From: a virus
Strand: one strand, 5' to 3'
Virus record (IMG/VR): IMGVR_UViG_3300027733_000149
Span: 1-30,955 of that record
DNA length: 30,955 nt
The notes under the pieces were generated by a model. The model was given only the letters and a program-made list of their open reading frames with translations. It ran no database searches and was not told the DNA's origin. A program made the position numbers and the translations under genes. Positions 1 to 6,470 of this stretch are shown one piece after another; positions within the stretch are counted from its first letter, which is position 1; each line of letters opens with the position of its first letter.

Positions 1-435
1 GAATTGTTCCTCAAGGTGAGGTGTTCGGTAGTTTCCTTCTTTATTAAATAGCTTTTCTCCTGACCTTTTTAACTCGATAAATAAACCATGATAAATTCCT
101 TTTGGTTCAAATATATGTAAGTCTGGCATTGCACGATTAGAACGTAGGGAAGCACATTTAATAGCTTGACCCATACTTAACTTAATTCCACTCATGTCTG
201 TATTGAATATCATATCAGGATAAGTGTGTTTTAGCCAAATAACTAATGCTTTATGTTCTTGCGCCTCTGTTGGTCTTGTTTTATCCCTAAGTATTTCCTC
301 CTGCACCTCTTTATGTGGTTTTCTCCCCTTTTTCTTAATCGGTTGCGCTTTCTTTGGTGCGGTTGGTATGTACCTGCTTCTTTCAATCCGTTGTTGCATA
401 TCAAGCAATTCTTGTGATGTTAAGTTTTTAGCCAT
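1..435 (-). CDS. VRR-NUC-like nuclease (partial, C-terminus off the window)
   Basis: The frame opens with MAKNLTSQELLDMQQRIE at 435 and stays open to base 1, so the C-terminus is missing. After a basic linker (KKKGRKPHK) the later part reads MPDLHIFEPKG...HGLFIELKR, the D...(E)xK core of the PD-(D/E)XK / VRR-NUC fold used by phage nucleases that cut branched or replication-intermediate DNA. It is the last visible gene of a minus-strand operon with a YqaJ-like exonuclease and a NinB-like protein, which fits a role in phage recombination. The fold is read from motifs; the exact substrate is inference. Confidence 0.75.
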   Translation of the reverse strand, partial: MAKNLTSQELLDMQQRIERSRYIPTAPKKAQPIKKKGRKPHKEVQEEILRDKTRPTEAQEHKALVIWLKHTYPDMIFNTDMSGIKLSMGQAIKCASLRSNRAMPDLHIFEPKGIYHGLFIELKRSGEKLFNKEGNYRTPHLEEQF

Positions 436-453
436 TTTTTTAGTTTTAATTGT

Positions 454-897
454 TTATTCAAAATCTATTTGTAAAGTCTCGTTTGGAAGGGGTGTTTTAA
501 TATTAAAGTATTCATAAATTAATCTCCTGCACCTTTCCTCGTATTCTTCAAATTCAACCGTTGTTAAATCCTTTGTACTTTGTGTTATCTTTTTTATTTC
601 TCCAGTTCTTTTACTTGCTACCTCTTTCCAATTACAAGCCTTTTTTAATTCCTCATGACATTGGTAACTATCCAAATACTCTCCCCATTCCTCATTAGCA
701 CCTTGTTGAAAGTAAAGTATAATAACACCCCAATAATATCCGTTCTGACTAAGTGAACGCTGTTTATATAGCTTTTCAATAGTAATCTTAATTCGTTTGC
801 CTTCAAATAAGGTAAGGTATTTAGCGATTAATGAAGATACATTTTTCTGTAACTTACCCGATTTAACATTACTAATAAATATTTCCTTTCGTGCCAT
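454..897 (-). CDS. NinB-like recombination protein
   Basis: 147 residues. The segment RSLSQNGYYWGVI (about residues 47-59) matches the RSxxQNxxYW-type signature of NinB/Orf-like phage recombination mediators, which bind single-stranded DNA and assist RecA-independent recombination. Length is close to lambda NinB. Its start codon shares base 897 with the stop of the upstream YqaJ-like gene, so translation is probably coupled. The family call rests on a short motif and the recombination context. Confidence 0.6.
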   Translation of the reverse strand: MARKEIFISNVKSGKLQKNVSSLIAKYLTLFEGKRIKITIEKLYKQRSLSQNGYYWGVIILYFQQGANEEWGEYLDSYQCHEELKKACNWKEVASKRTGEIKKITQSTKDLTTVEFEEYEERCRRLIYEYFNIKTPLPNETLQIDFE

Positions 898-1523
898 TAG
901 AACTGCTTTTTATTCCTTAATTGAGTAACAAAATTATCTCGAATAACAACCGCTTCATCAATACGTTTTTTAATCAAGTCAATCATTACTTCATCACGTT
1001 CAATTACTATTTCATGCCACATAGGCTCACCATTGTAAATAATGTAGTTAAAAAAATGACAACGAACAGAATTTGTACACAACATTTCCATTTGCATCTG
1101 CGCTATATATTCGCTATCTATTTCATCTACACCACCTGCAACTAATCTGAAAAATTTATTAGCACGAGGGGCTTTTATTTCTAATACAGCATCTTTATTT
1201 ACTATACCATCAGGACTAGCCCCCGCATTTTCACCGAAAGGGAAGAACGAACATTTTTGAACATCCATAAATTCCATTTCTTTTAGTTCTGAAAACTTAT
1301 TGAAAGCGAATGGTTCTAACGTATTGCCTCTTTGCATATCAAATGATTCAAATTGCTCTGATTCATCTTTTCCGAAAACTATTTCTACTGCATTTTCAAA
1401 AGCATACGTTTCTCCTGTTTTGCCAAGTCCTTTTACTCCAAGCAATCGGTGTATTTGCGAACCAGTAAAACGGCCTCTACGCATTTCGTACCAATCATCG
1501 GTACGTTGTAAACTATTTTCCAT
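897..1523 (-). CDS. YqaJ-like phage exonuclease
   Basis: 208 residues. The N-terminus RTDDWYEMRRGRFTGSQIHR is the typical opening of YqaJ-type viral recombinases (lambda-exonuclease-like PD-(D/E)XK fold). The catalytic core is visible as ASPDGIV (about residue 102) followed by AVLEIKAP (about residue 112), with the downstream helix YIAQMQMEML (about residue 140) seen in this family. Such enzymes resect double-stranded ends for phage recombination with a partner annealase. Overlaps the upstream gene by 11 bases and the downstream gene by one, so it sits in a tight operon. Confidence 0.88.
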   Translation of the reverse strand: MENSLQRTDDWYEMRRGRFTGSQIHRLLGVKGLGKTGETYAFENAVEIVFGKDESEQFESFDMQRGNTLEPFAFNKFSELKEMEFMDVQKCSFFPFGENAGASPDGIVNKDAVLEIKAPRANKFFRLVAGGVDEIDSEYIAQMQMEMLCTNSVRCHFFNYIIYNGEPMWHEIVIERDEVMIDLIKKRIDEAVVIRDNFVTQLRNKKQF

Positions 1524-2019
1524 AAGATATATATTTAGCTTCCATTTCGGGAGTTATTTCATACACCGTTTTTATCTTTTCAATAGTAGCATTCTTTGAT
1601 TTTGCTGCCTCGAAATTAGCCTCTGTAAATTGAGGCTTCGCTTTCTCTTTTGGTTGTACTGGCGATATTCTTACTCCTGTTGTTATATCCTTGCCAAACT
1701 TTACATTTTGCTCGATATATAGCCCCACTTTTACGTTTGTCCAATCTTCAACCATTGGTGATTGTTGTGGGTGAAATGTTCTTAATACCCTTGCATTTCC
1801 CGCATTTAAAACAAGCGGTTTAATAGGTTCAACAAAGTAAGCGATATTGTGATTCCCTTTCTTTCCATTTATAGAGATGTCATAGCATTGTTTTACCTCT
1901 TTGATGGTGAATATTAAAGACTTTTTTTGTTCGATTACATCTTCTAAGTCAGCAGAGCATAGATAATCTGATTTGTACACTTTACGAAAGTGATGTTTAG
2001 GTGTTGTTTTCTGTTCCAT
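1513..2019 (-). CDS. conserved protein of the exonuclease operon
   Basis: 168 residues with no catalytic motif that I recognise. Proteins of this type (TPKHHFRKVYKSDYL N-terminus, KPLVLNAGNA centre, VRISPVQP towards the C-terminus) occur beside PD-(D/E)XK exonucleases in Bacteroidota phages and prophages, from memory. Its position directly upstream of and overlapping the YqaJ-like gene suggests a DNA-binding partner or ssDNA-binding role. That function is inference from neighbourhood only. Confidence 0.7.
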   Translation of the reverse strand: MEQKTTPKHHFRKVYKSDYLCSADLEDVIEQKKSLIFTIKEVKQCYDISINGKKGNHNIAYFVEPIKPLVLNAGNARVLRTFHPQQSPMVEDWTNVKVGLYIEQNVKFGKDITTGVRISPVQPKEKAKPQFTEANFEAAKSKNATIEKIKTVYEITPEMEAKYISYGK

Positions 2020-2020
2020 T

Positions 2021-2185
2021 TTATTTGTTATTGTTTAAGTTAATTGATTCGTAAATTTTTACTGCCGTTTCGTTTTGATATTTCTTGATTAAAGCGAACA
2101 CTAAGTTTTCAGTTTCTTCGTGTTTGAAAGTAGATTTAAGTTCAGCCTTAATATCTTCGTCACTTGTTATCTTTAGTGGTGTCAT
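2021..2185 (-). CDS. small protein, 54 aa
   Basis: Short frame starting MTPLKITSDEDIKAELKS and ending with TAA one base before the next gene's ATG. The ATG follows an A/T-rich leader. No recognised domain; it is charged and probably helical. It is kept as a real gene because it fills the space between two operon members exactly, with one base between its stop and the next start. Confidence 0.6.
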   Translation of the reverse strand: MTPLKITSDEDIKAELKSTFKHEETENLVFALIKKYQNETAVKIYESINLNNNK

Positions 2186-2211
2186 TTTTTTAAAGTTTGC
2201 AAAGTTAATAA

Positions 2212-2391
2212 TTATTCGTTGTTTCTGTCATTATTTAACATTTCGTCCTCCTTTTCTTTTATGATACAAGTACCGCAAAGTTCTTGACCGTAATAGTCAA
2301 CAAGGTTATTAGAATGTTTGTCGCATTTTTCGCAACGTGGCGTGTGTTCGGGAGGCGTTGATAGCTTCCATTCGTCATAGTTATTTCCCAT
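2212..2391 (-). CDS. small zinc-ribbon-like protein, 59 aa
   Basis: Starts MGNNYDEWKLSTPPEH and carries two CxxC knuckles, RCEKCDKH and LCGTCIIK, about 18 residues apart: a probable single zinc ribbon. It is the first gene of the minus-strand recombination operon, downstream of a possible promoter at 2413-2441. Specific function unknown; small zinc proteins of this kind are common in phage early operons. Confidence 0.65.
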   Translation of the reverse strand: MGNNYDEWKLSTPPEHTPRCEKCDKHSNNLVDYYGQELCGTCIIKEKEDEMLNNDRNNE

Positions 2392-2412
2392 TGTTTTAGT
2401 TGTTTAATTGCT

Positions 2413-2441
2413 AGTTTATGTTACTTTGTTATTTATTTCAA
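2413..2441 (-). promoter_or_regulatory. possible promoter of the recombination operon
   Basis: On the minus strand TTGAAA (2436-2441) and TAAACT (2413-2418) are separated by 17 bases, a sigma70-like arrangement 22 bases upstream of the ATG at 2391. It lies just beyond the last cassette-array site. In an A/T-rich region such matches arise by chance, and Bacteroidota use a different -7 element, so confidence is low. Confidence 0.3.
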
Positions 2442-2469
2442 GGGGTGATTAGTTTGAATTACATTCATT

Positions 2470-2509
2470 TAACTCTAGTACTTGTTGCGCAAATCTAGTA
2501 GTTATAAGC
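2470..2509 (-). repeat. short attC-like site, distal end of array
   Basis: TAACTCTAG at the left pairs with CTAGTAGTTA at the right, leaving one bulged base, around a TTGCGCAA loop; the outer box is GTTATAAGC. It follows the last cassette gene and marks the boundary with the recombination operon. It is much shorter than the others. Confidence 0.5.
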
Positions 2510-2513
2510 CATT

Positions 2514-2738
2514 TTAGAGAAACACTCCGAACTTGACTGCAAAGTCCCACCATCCGAAGCATAACATAAAGCCTCTATGCCTTACATCTGTAAATGCTTC
2601 GTGATTGGTATTTATAAATAGTATTGTAGGTAAAACTGTTTTTTCAGGGTCGGCTTTATCTCTACCAACTTTGAAATAAAAACGGCTTATAACAGCACCT
2701 AACAAAAATTGGCGGCTTAGTGGTTTCTTGGAGTTCAT
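2514..2738 (-). CDS. cassette protein with attC-derived leader
   Basis: 74 residues from the ATG at 2738 (MNSKKPLSRQFLLGAVISRF). An upstream ATG at 2792 lies inside an attC arm and is less likely. The chosen ATG sits in the loop of the attC-like site 2685-2817, and the frame runs through the right arm: GTTATAAGC of the box is read as V-I-S. The body (FKVGRDKADPE to the C-terminal GWWDFAVKFG) is the cassette's own part and resembles small conserved proteins of Bacteroidota phages. Function unknown. Confidence 0.6.
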   Translation of the reverse strand: MNSKKPLSRQFLLGAVISRFYFKVGRDKADPEKTVLPTILFINTNHEAFTDVRHRGFMLCFGWWDFAVKFGVFL

Positions 2739-2817
2739 TGCTTCGTATTTAATTTTGTTTATAATTGAAATTTTGTGCTTCGTAATCGCCAACTTCGGTT
2801 AGCTGCAAAACGTTAGT
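2685..2817 (-). repeat. attC-like site with start codon in its loop
   Basis: The left arm (2685-2714, TTATAAC box, then CACCTAAC and ATTGGCGG) pairs with the right arm (2786-2817, CGCCAACTTCGGTTAGCTGC and an outer GTTAGTG box). The loop is about 70 bases and holds the ATG of the next cassette gene. Bases 2685-2709 are identical to 10400-10424 at the other end of the array. Confidence 0.75.
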
Positions 2818-2835
2818 GGTAATAAAAATAAAACA

Positions 2836-3081
2836 TTAGCATCTTCGTTCCACAAATTCATTAAATACCTTTTCACATTTTTCAATACCGAACTGGAAGA
2901 CCAAAAATCCAATTTTAAGGTTTATATAAAGTTCTTCTATTTCATCATCTTTAAGTTCTTTCATCTTATCATTTGATAAAATTGGATTTTCTTCTATCCA
3001 TTCAATAACCCTACTATCATAATAATGAATTTGTAGTGGATTATATTTTCTAATTTCGTATTCTATTAAAGTTCTTTCCAT
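2836..3081 (-). CDS. cassette protein, 81 aa, unknown
   Basis: Start chosen at MERTLIEYEIRKYNPLQIHY (3081), because the longer frame to 3108 runs into the attC box at 3100-3106. Acidic, helical protein with a central KMKELKDDEIEELYINLK segment; no known domain seen. It forms one cassette with the site 2685-2817 downstream. Similar small acidic proteins are frequent in phage accessory regions. Confidence 0.6.
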   Translation of the reverse strand: MERTLIEYEIRKYNPLQIHYYDSRVIEWIEENPILSNDKMKELKDDEIEELYINLKIGFLVFQFGIEKCEKVFNEFVERRC

Positions 3082-3099
3082 AGTTTTATTTTTACATAC

Positions 3100-3194
3100 A
3101 CATAACAAAGTGTATAAGTAATGTGGCTAATAAATTTATCTATAAGTTGAAAGTGTGTGCAAAGCCACACTACTCATACACTCAACCGTTAGCA
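3100..3194 (-). repeat. attC-like site
   Basis: ACATAAC plus AGTGTATAAGTAATGTGGC at the left pairs with GCCACACTACTCATACACT and CCGTTAGCA at the right, about 24 paired bases, with an unpaired spacer next to the boxes. It shares the GTGTATAAG/CATACAC arm with sites 3467-3560 and 5711-5808 and with the half-site 7977-8005. Confidence 0.85.
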
Positions 3195-3200
3195 GTAAGT

Positions 3201-3440
3201 TTAAGAAACGTCATCGCTTTTGGTTTTACATTCATGTTTTATTAAACCACAATAAATCCATTCAATAAACCGTCCTAAATATCCTATACATTCTCCACAT
3301 TTTTGACAACAATAACTTGGATATTTAGGGCTGAACGTTTTGCAATTTATACACAATGAATTTGGTTTTCTTAATTCACAAACTACACCCATTTCTGGAT
3401 TTATTGCTTTATTGTGTTTACATCTTAATTCTCTTTTCAT
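3201..3440 (-). CDS. cysteine-rich cassette protein
   Basis: 79 residues with ten cysteines, including CINCKTF and YCCQKCGECIG, suggesting one or two zinc-binding clusters. The N-terminus MKRELRCKHNKAINPEMG begins right after the site 3467-3560. It is a single-gene cassette followed by the site 3100-3194. Function unknown; zinc-dependent binding is an inference from the cysteine spacing. Confidence 0.6.
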   Translation of the reverse strand: MKRELRCKHNKAINPEMGVVCELRKPNSLCINCKTFSPKYPSYCCQKCGECIGYLGRFIEWIYCGLIKHECKTKSDDVS

Positions 3441-3466
3441 ATTTAATTTTGTTATAAAAACCTACT

Positions 3467-3560
3467 GCTAACAAAGTGTATAGCAAATAAGCCATTAAAG
3501 TTTATACTATATTGATAATGTTGAGTGTGGCTTACTTGCCATACACTCACCGTTATAAGC
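3467..3560 (-). repeat. attC-like site
   Basis: GCTAACAAAGTGTATAGCAA...TAAGCCA pairs with TGGCTTACTTGCCATACACT...CCGTTATAAGC. The arms pair over about 22 bases, with two extra bases on one side beside the box: the asymmetry expected of attC rather than of a perfect terminator hairpin. No T-run follows it. Confidence 0.87.
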
Positions 3561-3569
3561 AAATAAAAA

Positions 3570-3809
3570 TTACTCGCTTTTCGTTTCATCAACAACTTTT
3601 TGGTTTCTAATTTCGCCTTCCAACTCCATCATTTCCATAAAGCAATCTCTTAAATGCGAGTGCATTTTACCTAACTCAAATCCATAAACAACATCATCTT
3701 TTTCGGAGTTACATAAATCTCTAACCAAATCCGCATTTAATTCAAACATTCTTTTGTAATGCTCAATTTGTTCTAACTGTTCTTGTGTAATCAAATATTC
3801 TCGTTCCAT
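3570..3809 (-). CDS. cassette protein, 79 aa, unknown
   Basis: Start placed at MEREYLITQEQLEQIEHYKR (3809); the longer frame to 3848 enters the attC site 3828-3959. The product is helical and acidic, probably a short coiled coil (EQLEQIEHYKRMFELN, then FMEMMELEGEIRNQK). No enzyme motif. Single-gene cassette followed by the site 3467-3560. Confidence 0.6.
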   Translation of the reverse strand: MEREYLITQEQLEQIEHYKRMFELNADLVRDLCNSEKDDVVYGFELGKMHSHLRDCFMEMMELEGEIRNQKVVDETKSE

Positions 3810-3827
3810 AATCCGTAATTTTATCAG

Positions 3828-3959
3828 CTTATAACATACGCTATACAAAAGTGGGGCTGTGTGCCAAATTTGTACAGTAGTACTTCTAATTTACTTTTTA
3901 GGTAAGTAAGGGTTCAGTACTTCTAAGTCCCCACCTTCGTATAGCGTCAGCCGTTATAA
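3828..3959 (-). repeat. attC-like site (VCR-like arms)
   Basis: CTTATAAC then TACGCTATAC...AGTGGGG at the left pairs with CCCCAC...GTATAGCGTCAGCCGTTATAA at the right, with a two-base mismatch and a four-base unpaired patch. The long loop (about 75 bases) has no open frame. Only 15 bases separate it from the next site. Confidence 0.85.
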
Positions 3960-3974
3960 AACATTAAAACGATT

Positions 3975-4103
3975 TTATAACAACAAATATAAATAATAGC
4001 CAAGACAAGATTCTATACTTGTATTGAGTTCAGCTCCCGAAGTCCTACCTCTACTTAGATATTCAGCCACAAGGCTACTATTTATATTTGCGTTACGTTA
4101 TAA
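3975..4103 (-). repeat. attC-like site
   Basis: TTATAAC AACAAATATAAATAATAGCC pairs with GGCTACTATTTATATTTGCG and GTTATAA, about 20 paired bases. Together with 3828-3959 it forms two adjacent sites with no gene between, i.e. an ORF-less cassette. It shares the AACAAATAT arm with 7053-7139 and 8346-8400. Confidence 0.87.
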
Positions 4104-4110
4104 GTAATTG

Positions 4111-4428
4111 CTACATTCCGTACATTTCAAGAACTATACCTTTTGAACGACATAATTCAGCCCACGCTTCTTGACAGTAATTTCTACCGTGTAATGCGTT
4201 ATTAAACTCGTGGCACAATTCCGTTACCAACAATTCAATATCTTGGGATAAGTCAATTTGATTTTCATATTGATACCTTCCGCGTAATATGCCATCTTCG
4301 TATAAGTGCAATTTGCTTTTTGCTCTTGTTTCTAAATCTACATAGCATTGGTCTTTTTCGCTATTGTAGTGCATTGATGTAGAAATTCCTTTCTTTGCCA
4401 ACGCTTTCATTATGTCTTGTATTTCCAT
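4111..4428 (-). CDS. cassette protein, 105 aa, unknown
   Basis: MEIQDIMKALAKKGISTSMH start, a central acidic segment (DLSQDIELLVTELCHEFNNA) and a C-terminal QEAWAELCRSKGIVLEMYGM. It has a compact mixed alpha/beta look with no catalytic motif that I can name. It fits cleanly between attC-like sites 4463-4518 and 3975-4103, so it is a one-gene cassette. A reading frame of 105 codons makes it one of the surer cassette genes. Confidence 0.7.
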   Translation of the reverse strand: MEIQDIMKALAKKGISTSMHYNSEKDQCYVDLETRAKSKLHLYEDGILRGRYQYENQIDLSQDIELLVTELCHEFNNALHGRNYCQEAWAELCRSKGIVLEMYGM

Positions 4429-4462
4429 TTTAATTAAGTTTATCGTTAATAATCCGCAACTA

Positions 4463-4518
4463 CTTATAACAGCACATTGGCGGCATTAAAACGACCGCCA
4501 ATCTGCGAATCGTTATAG
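4463..4518 (-). repeat. compact attC-like site
   Basis: TTATAAC AGCACATTGGCGG, loop CATTAAAACGA, then CCGCCAAT CTGCGAATC GTTATAG. Eight perfectly paired bases (ATTGGCGG) close a short loop, with an asymmetric unpaired spacer between stem and boxes. At 56 bases this is close to the classical short attC size. Confidence 0.88.
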
Positions 4519-4519
4519 G

Positions 4520-4699
4520 TCAGTTTGCCCACCAAGTTCCGCACTTTTTGCAAGCGTATGAATTTTTAGTGAGCGTTGTTCTATATCCTTTAGCATTACA
4601 GGTAGGGCAAACCGAACCTATAACATTGTGTTTATTCAATGCCGAGTTCATCGGTTGCTCAACTTTTTTGCTTTTAAATAATTTTTGTATCCAGTTCAT
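4520..4699 (-). CDS. small zinc-ribbon cassette protein, 59 aa
   Basis: Frame MNWIQKLFKSKKVEQ...VCPTCNAKGYR...YACKKCGTWWAN. Two CxxC knuckles about 19 residues apart form a likely zinc ribbon, after a basic N-terminal helix. Its 5' end overlaps the end of the upstream gene (4674-5075) by 26 bases and no attC lies between them, so the two probably travel as a two-gene cassette. Its stop codon lies next to the box of the site 4463-4518. It ends in TGA. Confidence 0.65.
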   Translation of the reverse strand: MNWIQKLFKSKKVEQPMNSALNKHNVIGSVCPTCNAKGYRTTLTKNSYACKKCGTWWAN

Positions 4700-5075
4700 A
4701 ATTTCGTTCTTTTAATTCGGCACTATCTACATCAAAGTTTGACTTAAAGATTTCTAATACTGCCTTTACTTCTTCTGTTGAAGGTATTTTTGAACTGCTC
4801 TTTTCAGCGTTTAATTTTACTCTACTTATGAAATTATCTTCTGTTATAACACTTCCTTTTTGTATCATTGGAGTATCTACTGTCCACCGTGTCAAACTTT
4901 CTCTAACGTAATCAACTGTATTGTCATTATTAACTCGACAAATACATCCATATATCTTCATTGACATTCCATCAAACTCAACGAAATTCCCTACTTGTAA
5001 AACATCGCCTAACACTGCATTGGAAATATTGGGGCTTTCGTTCTTACTTTCAGCTTTTGTGCTTTCTACTTTCAT
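4674..5075 (-). CDS. cassette protein with probable leader, 133 aa
   Basis: Begins MKVESTKAESKNESPNIS at 5075, inside the presumed loop of the weak attC-like site 5007-5090; the box at 5007-5013 is read within the frame (V-L-G-D about residue 22). The body starts near DVLQVGNFVEFDGMSMKIYG, a small beta-rich-looking domain, and ends in a helical tail. No known domain. If the leader is an attC product, the original cassette protein is about 110 residues. Confidence 0.6.
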   Translation of the reverse strand: MKVESTKAESKNESPNISNAVLGDVLQVGNFVEFDGMSMKIYGCICRVNNDNTVDYVRESLTRWTVDTPMIQKGSVITEDNFISRVKLNAEKSSSKIPSTEEVKAVLEIFKSNFDVDSAELKERNYELDTKII

Positions 5076-5090
5076 TTGTAAACGTTAGGC
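5007..5090 (-). repeat. weak attC-like site
   Basis: Boxes GCCTAAC (5007-5013) and GTTAGGC (5084-5090) are perfect inverted copies and sit where an attC is expected, but the arms between them pair poorly (roughly half of 18 bases). The ATG of the next gene (5075) lies between the boxes. Confidence 0.4.
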
Positions 5091-5366
5091 ACAATATTGA
5101 ATAACCTTGTACCTATATTTAGCCATTTGTTTATTTGGATGGTATTCAACTGACCAACAATCTTTATCAGTCCAATAACCTTTTGATTCACAAAACTCTT
5201 TTGCTTCTTGTTCGGTTAATTTATAACCAAATGGTTTATATCCATCGGCATTGCGATTTTCCATTGAATCTATCCATCCTCTTTCGATAAGGAAAATACT
5301 GTGCCTAACAACAGGTATATCCAATTGCTTGGTTTGTGCTTCTAATTTACTTTCTTCTGTTTTCAT
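5085..5366 (-). CDS. cassette protein with attC-derived leader, 93 aa
   Basis: Starts MKTEESKLEAQTKQLD at 5366, in the loop of the attC-like site 5303-5432. The frame passes through the site's terminal box, where GTTAGGCAC is read as V-R-H. The cassette body has an alternative start at MENRNADGYKPFGYK and continues ...LTEQEAKEFCESKGYW to VEYHPNKQMAKYRYKVIQYC. This aromatic, basic domain recurs in small phage proteins; function unknown. Which start is used decides whether the leader is made. Confidence 0.6.
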   Translation of the reverse strand: MKTEESKLEAQTKQLDIPVVRHSIFLIERGWIDSMENRNADGYKPFGYKLTEQEAKEFCESKGYWTDKDCWSVEYHPNKQMAKYRYKVIQYCA

Positions 5367-5432
5367 ACTTTTGTTCTTTTTATTAAATTTGTACTAATTT
5401 TACGCAACTATATATACCTGCGACCGTTATGT
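5303..5432 (-). repeat. attC-like site with start codon in its loop
   Basis: GCCTAAC AACAGGTATATCCAATTGC at the left pairs with GCAACTATATATACCTGCGACC and GTTATGT at the right: about 18 paired bases. The 75-base loop contains the ATG (5366) of the following gene. The left box, GTTAGGC on the minus strand, is in frame with that gene. Confidence 0.82.
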
Positions 5433-5449
5433 GTAATAAAAAACTAAAA

Positions 5450-5674
5450 TTAAACTACTGCAACTTTATACAGTGTTCTATTATTGAAGTTTTCTTTTGA
5501 AAAACCTTTTATTACATCATTATTTTTGTGTGAAATTGTTTCAATGTCATCTATGTTGTTTTTGATGTCATTCAATGTTTTACTCAATCTACTCCAGTAA
5601 ATTTGTTCACATAAAAATATACCAGTCCATTGTAGGTTTTTCAAAATAAAATCTGTTAATTTAGTTCGTTTCAT
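5450..5674 (-). CDS. cassette protein, 74 aa, unknown
   Basis: MKRTKLTDFILKNLQWTGIF start followed by a helical central part (SRLSKTLNDIKNNIDDIETI) and a short basic tail. The hydrophobic stretch at residues 15-25 is too short for a membrane segment. No recognised family. Lies between attC-like sites 5711-5808 and 5303-5432, one gene per cassette. Confidence 0.55.
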   Translation of the reverse strand: MKRTKLTDFILKNLQWTGIFLCEQIYWSRLSKTLNDIKNNIDDIETISHKNNDVIKGFSKENFNNRTLYKVAVV

Positions 5675-5710
5675 ATATTTAAAAGTTTAATTTTTTTACG
5701 TTTTTTACAT

Positions 5711-5808
5711 ACTTATAACAAGGTGTATAAGAAAGTTTTTTACAAAGGTAGGTATAAAATTTGATATTTCCAAATAAAAACCTTCTCATACACCCAATCG
5801 TTATGTGC
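5711..5808 (-). repeat. attC-like site
   Basis: ACTTATAAC AAGGTGTATAAGAAAG...TTTTT pairs with AAAAACCTTCTCATACACC CAATC GTTATGTGC, about 21 paired bases with unpaired bases near the box. Same arm family as 3100-3194 and 3467-3560. Confidence 0.87.
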
Positions 5809-6092
5809 TATTTAACTGCACCGTATTTTAACTTACCATTCAAGTAATCTCTAACATCAAATGTTATATTATCTGCTTTAATTGTTGCACTGCAATGTTC
5901 AGTTGATGTTATGGTATCACCACATTGTGATATGTATGTTACAAATATCCTTGTTGCATGATGCGGTGCAACACTTAAAACTTTTTTATATGTATAACAT
6001 TTTGGTTCATTCCCACATGAAAATAAACAGCACATAACAAGCAATATAAAAAATGCCTTAGTTACTGCTAAAATTGGAGTTTTTGTTTTCAT
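5808..6092 (-). CDS. cassette-encoded lipoprotein
   Basis: 94 residues. The N-terminus has a basic start, a hydrophobic core (AFFILLVMCC) and a lipobox LFSC followed by GNEP, i.e. a signal peptide for lipid attachment at about Cys 26. The mature part is about 70 residues with three further cysteines and a threonine-rich beta-like segment. In the host it should end up on the periplasmic side of a membrane. A superinfection-exclusion or surface role is possible, but nothing specific shows it. Confidence 0.65.
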   Translation of the reverse strand: MKTKTPILAVTKAFFILLVMCCLFSCGNEPKCYTYKKVLSVAPHHATRIFVTYISQCGDTITSTEHCSATIKADNITFDVRDYLNGKLKYGAVK

Positions 6093-6123
6093 AATAAATT
6101 TATTTTTAAATTAATAATTTTTT

Positions 6124-6163
6124 ACTTTTAAATCGGCACTTCTTATATTGCCGTCCGTTAGCA
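6124..6163 (-). repeat. short degenerate attC-like site
   Basis: CGGCA / TGCCG closes a ten-base loop and the right box is CCGTTAGCA, but the left box reads TTTTAAAT in place of an RYYYAAC. It lies exactly between two cassette genes. Probably a decayed site that recombines poorly or not at all. Confidence 0.4.
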
Positions 6164-6170
6164 GTAATAA

Positions 6171-6362
6171 CTACCACTTATCTACATCAGATAAATCAAG
6201 TTCCTTTTTGGTTAAATGTGATACTACTTTTACACCTGTTCCCATTCCGTAAGGAGTAAACACATAATCATAATGTCCATATTCTCCAAAAAGGTCTTTA
6301 ATTTTATCTTGCCACTCTTTTAATCTTTTTTCTTGGTCTTCGTCTAATTTAAAGTTTGTCAT
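6171..6362 (-). CDS. cassette protein, 63 aa, unknown
   Basis: MTNFKLDEDQEKRLKEWQDK start: a charged helix followed by an aromatic/glycine segment (YGHYDYVFTPYGMGTGVKVV) and an acidic tail DLSDVDKW. The pattern resembles small phage proteins that carry a helix plus a beta hairpin. No family assigned. It starts 17 bases after the box of the site 6379-6470. Confidence 0.6.
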   Translation of the reverse strand: MTNFKLDEDQEKRLKEWQDKIKDLFGEYGHYDYVFTPYGMGTGVKVVSHLTKKELDLSDVDKW

Positions 6363-6378
6363 ATTAATCCGTTACTAC

Positions 6379-6470
6379 TGCTAACCGCGTATATACAAGA
6401 TACGCCTACAAGCATTTGTTTATAATTTGAAATTTCGTTTAGGCGTACCTCGTATATACGCAAATTTAAA
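6379..6470 (-). repeat. attC-like site, one box degenerate
   Basis: GCTAAC CGCGTATATACAAGATACGCCTA pairs with TAGGCGTACCTCGTATATACGC over about 22 bases with two mismatches, one of the longest stems in the array. The right-hand outer box reads AAATTTAAAC rather than GTT, while the left one (GTTAGC on the minus strand) is intact, so the recombining end may still work. Confidence 0.8.

Noticed and set aside
2739-2792. Upstream ATG at 2792 for the cassette gene ending at 2514
   Set aside because: It falls inside the paired right arm of the attC-like site 2685-2817; the ATG at 2738 in the loop matches the pattern of the other leader-bearing genes.
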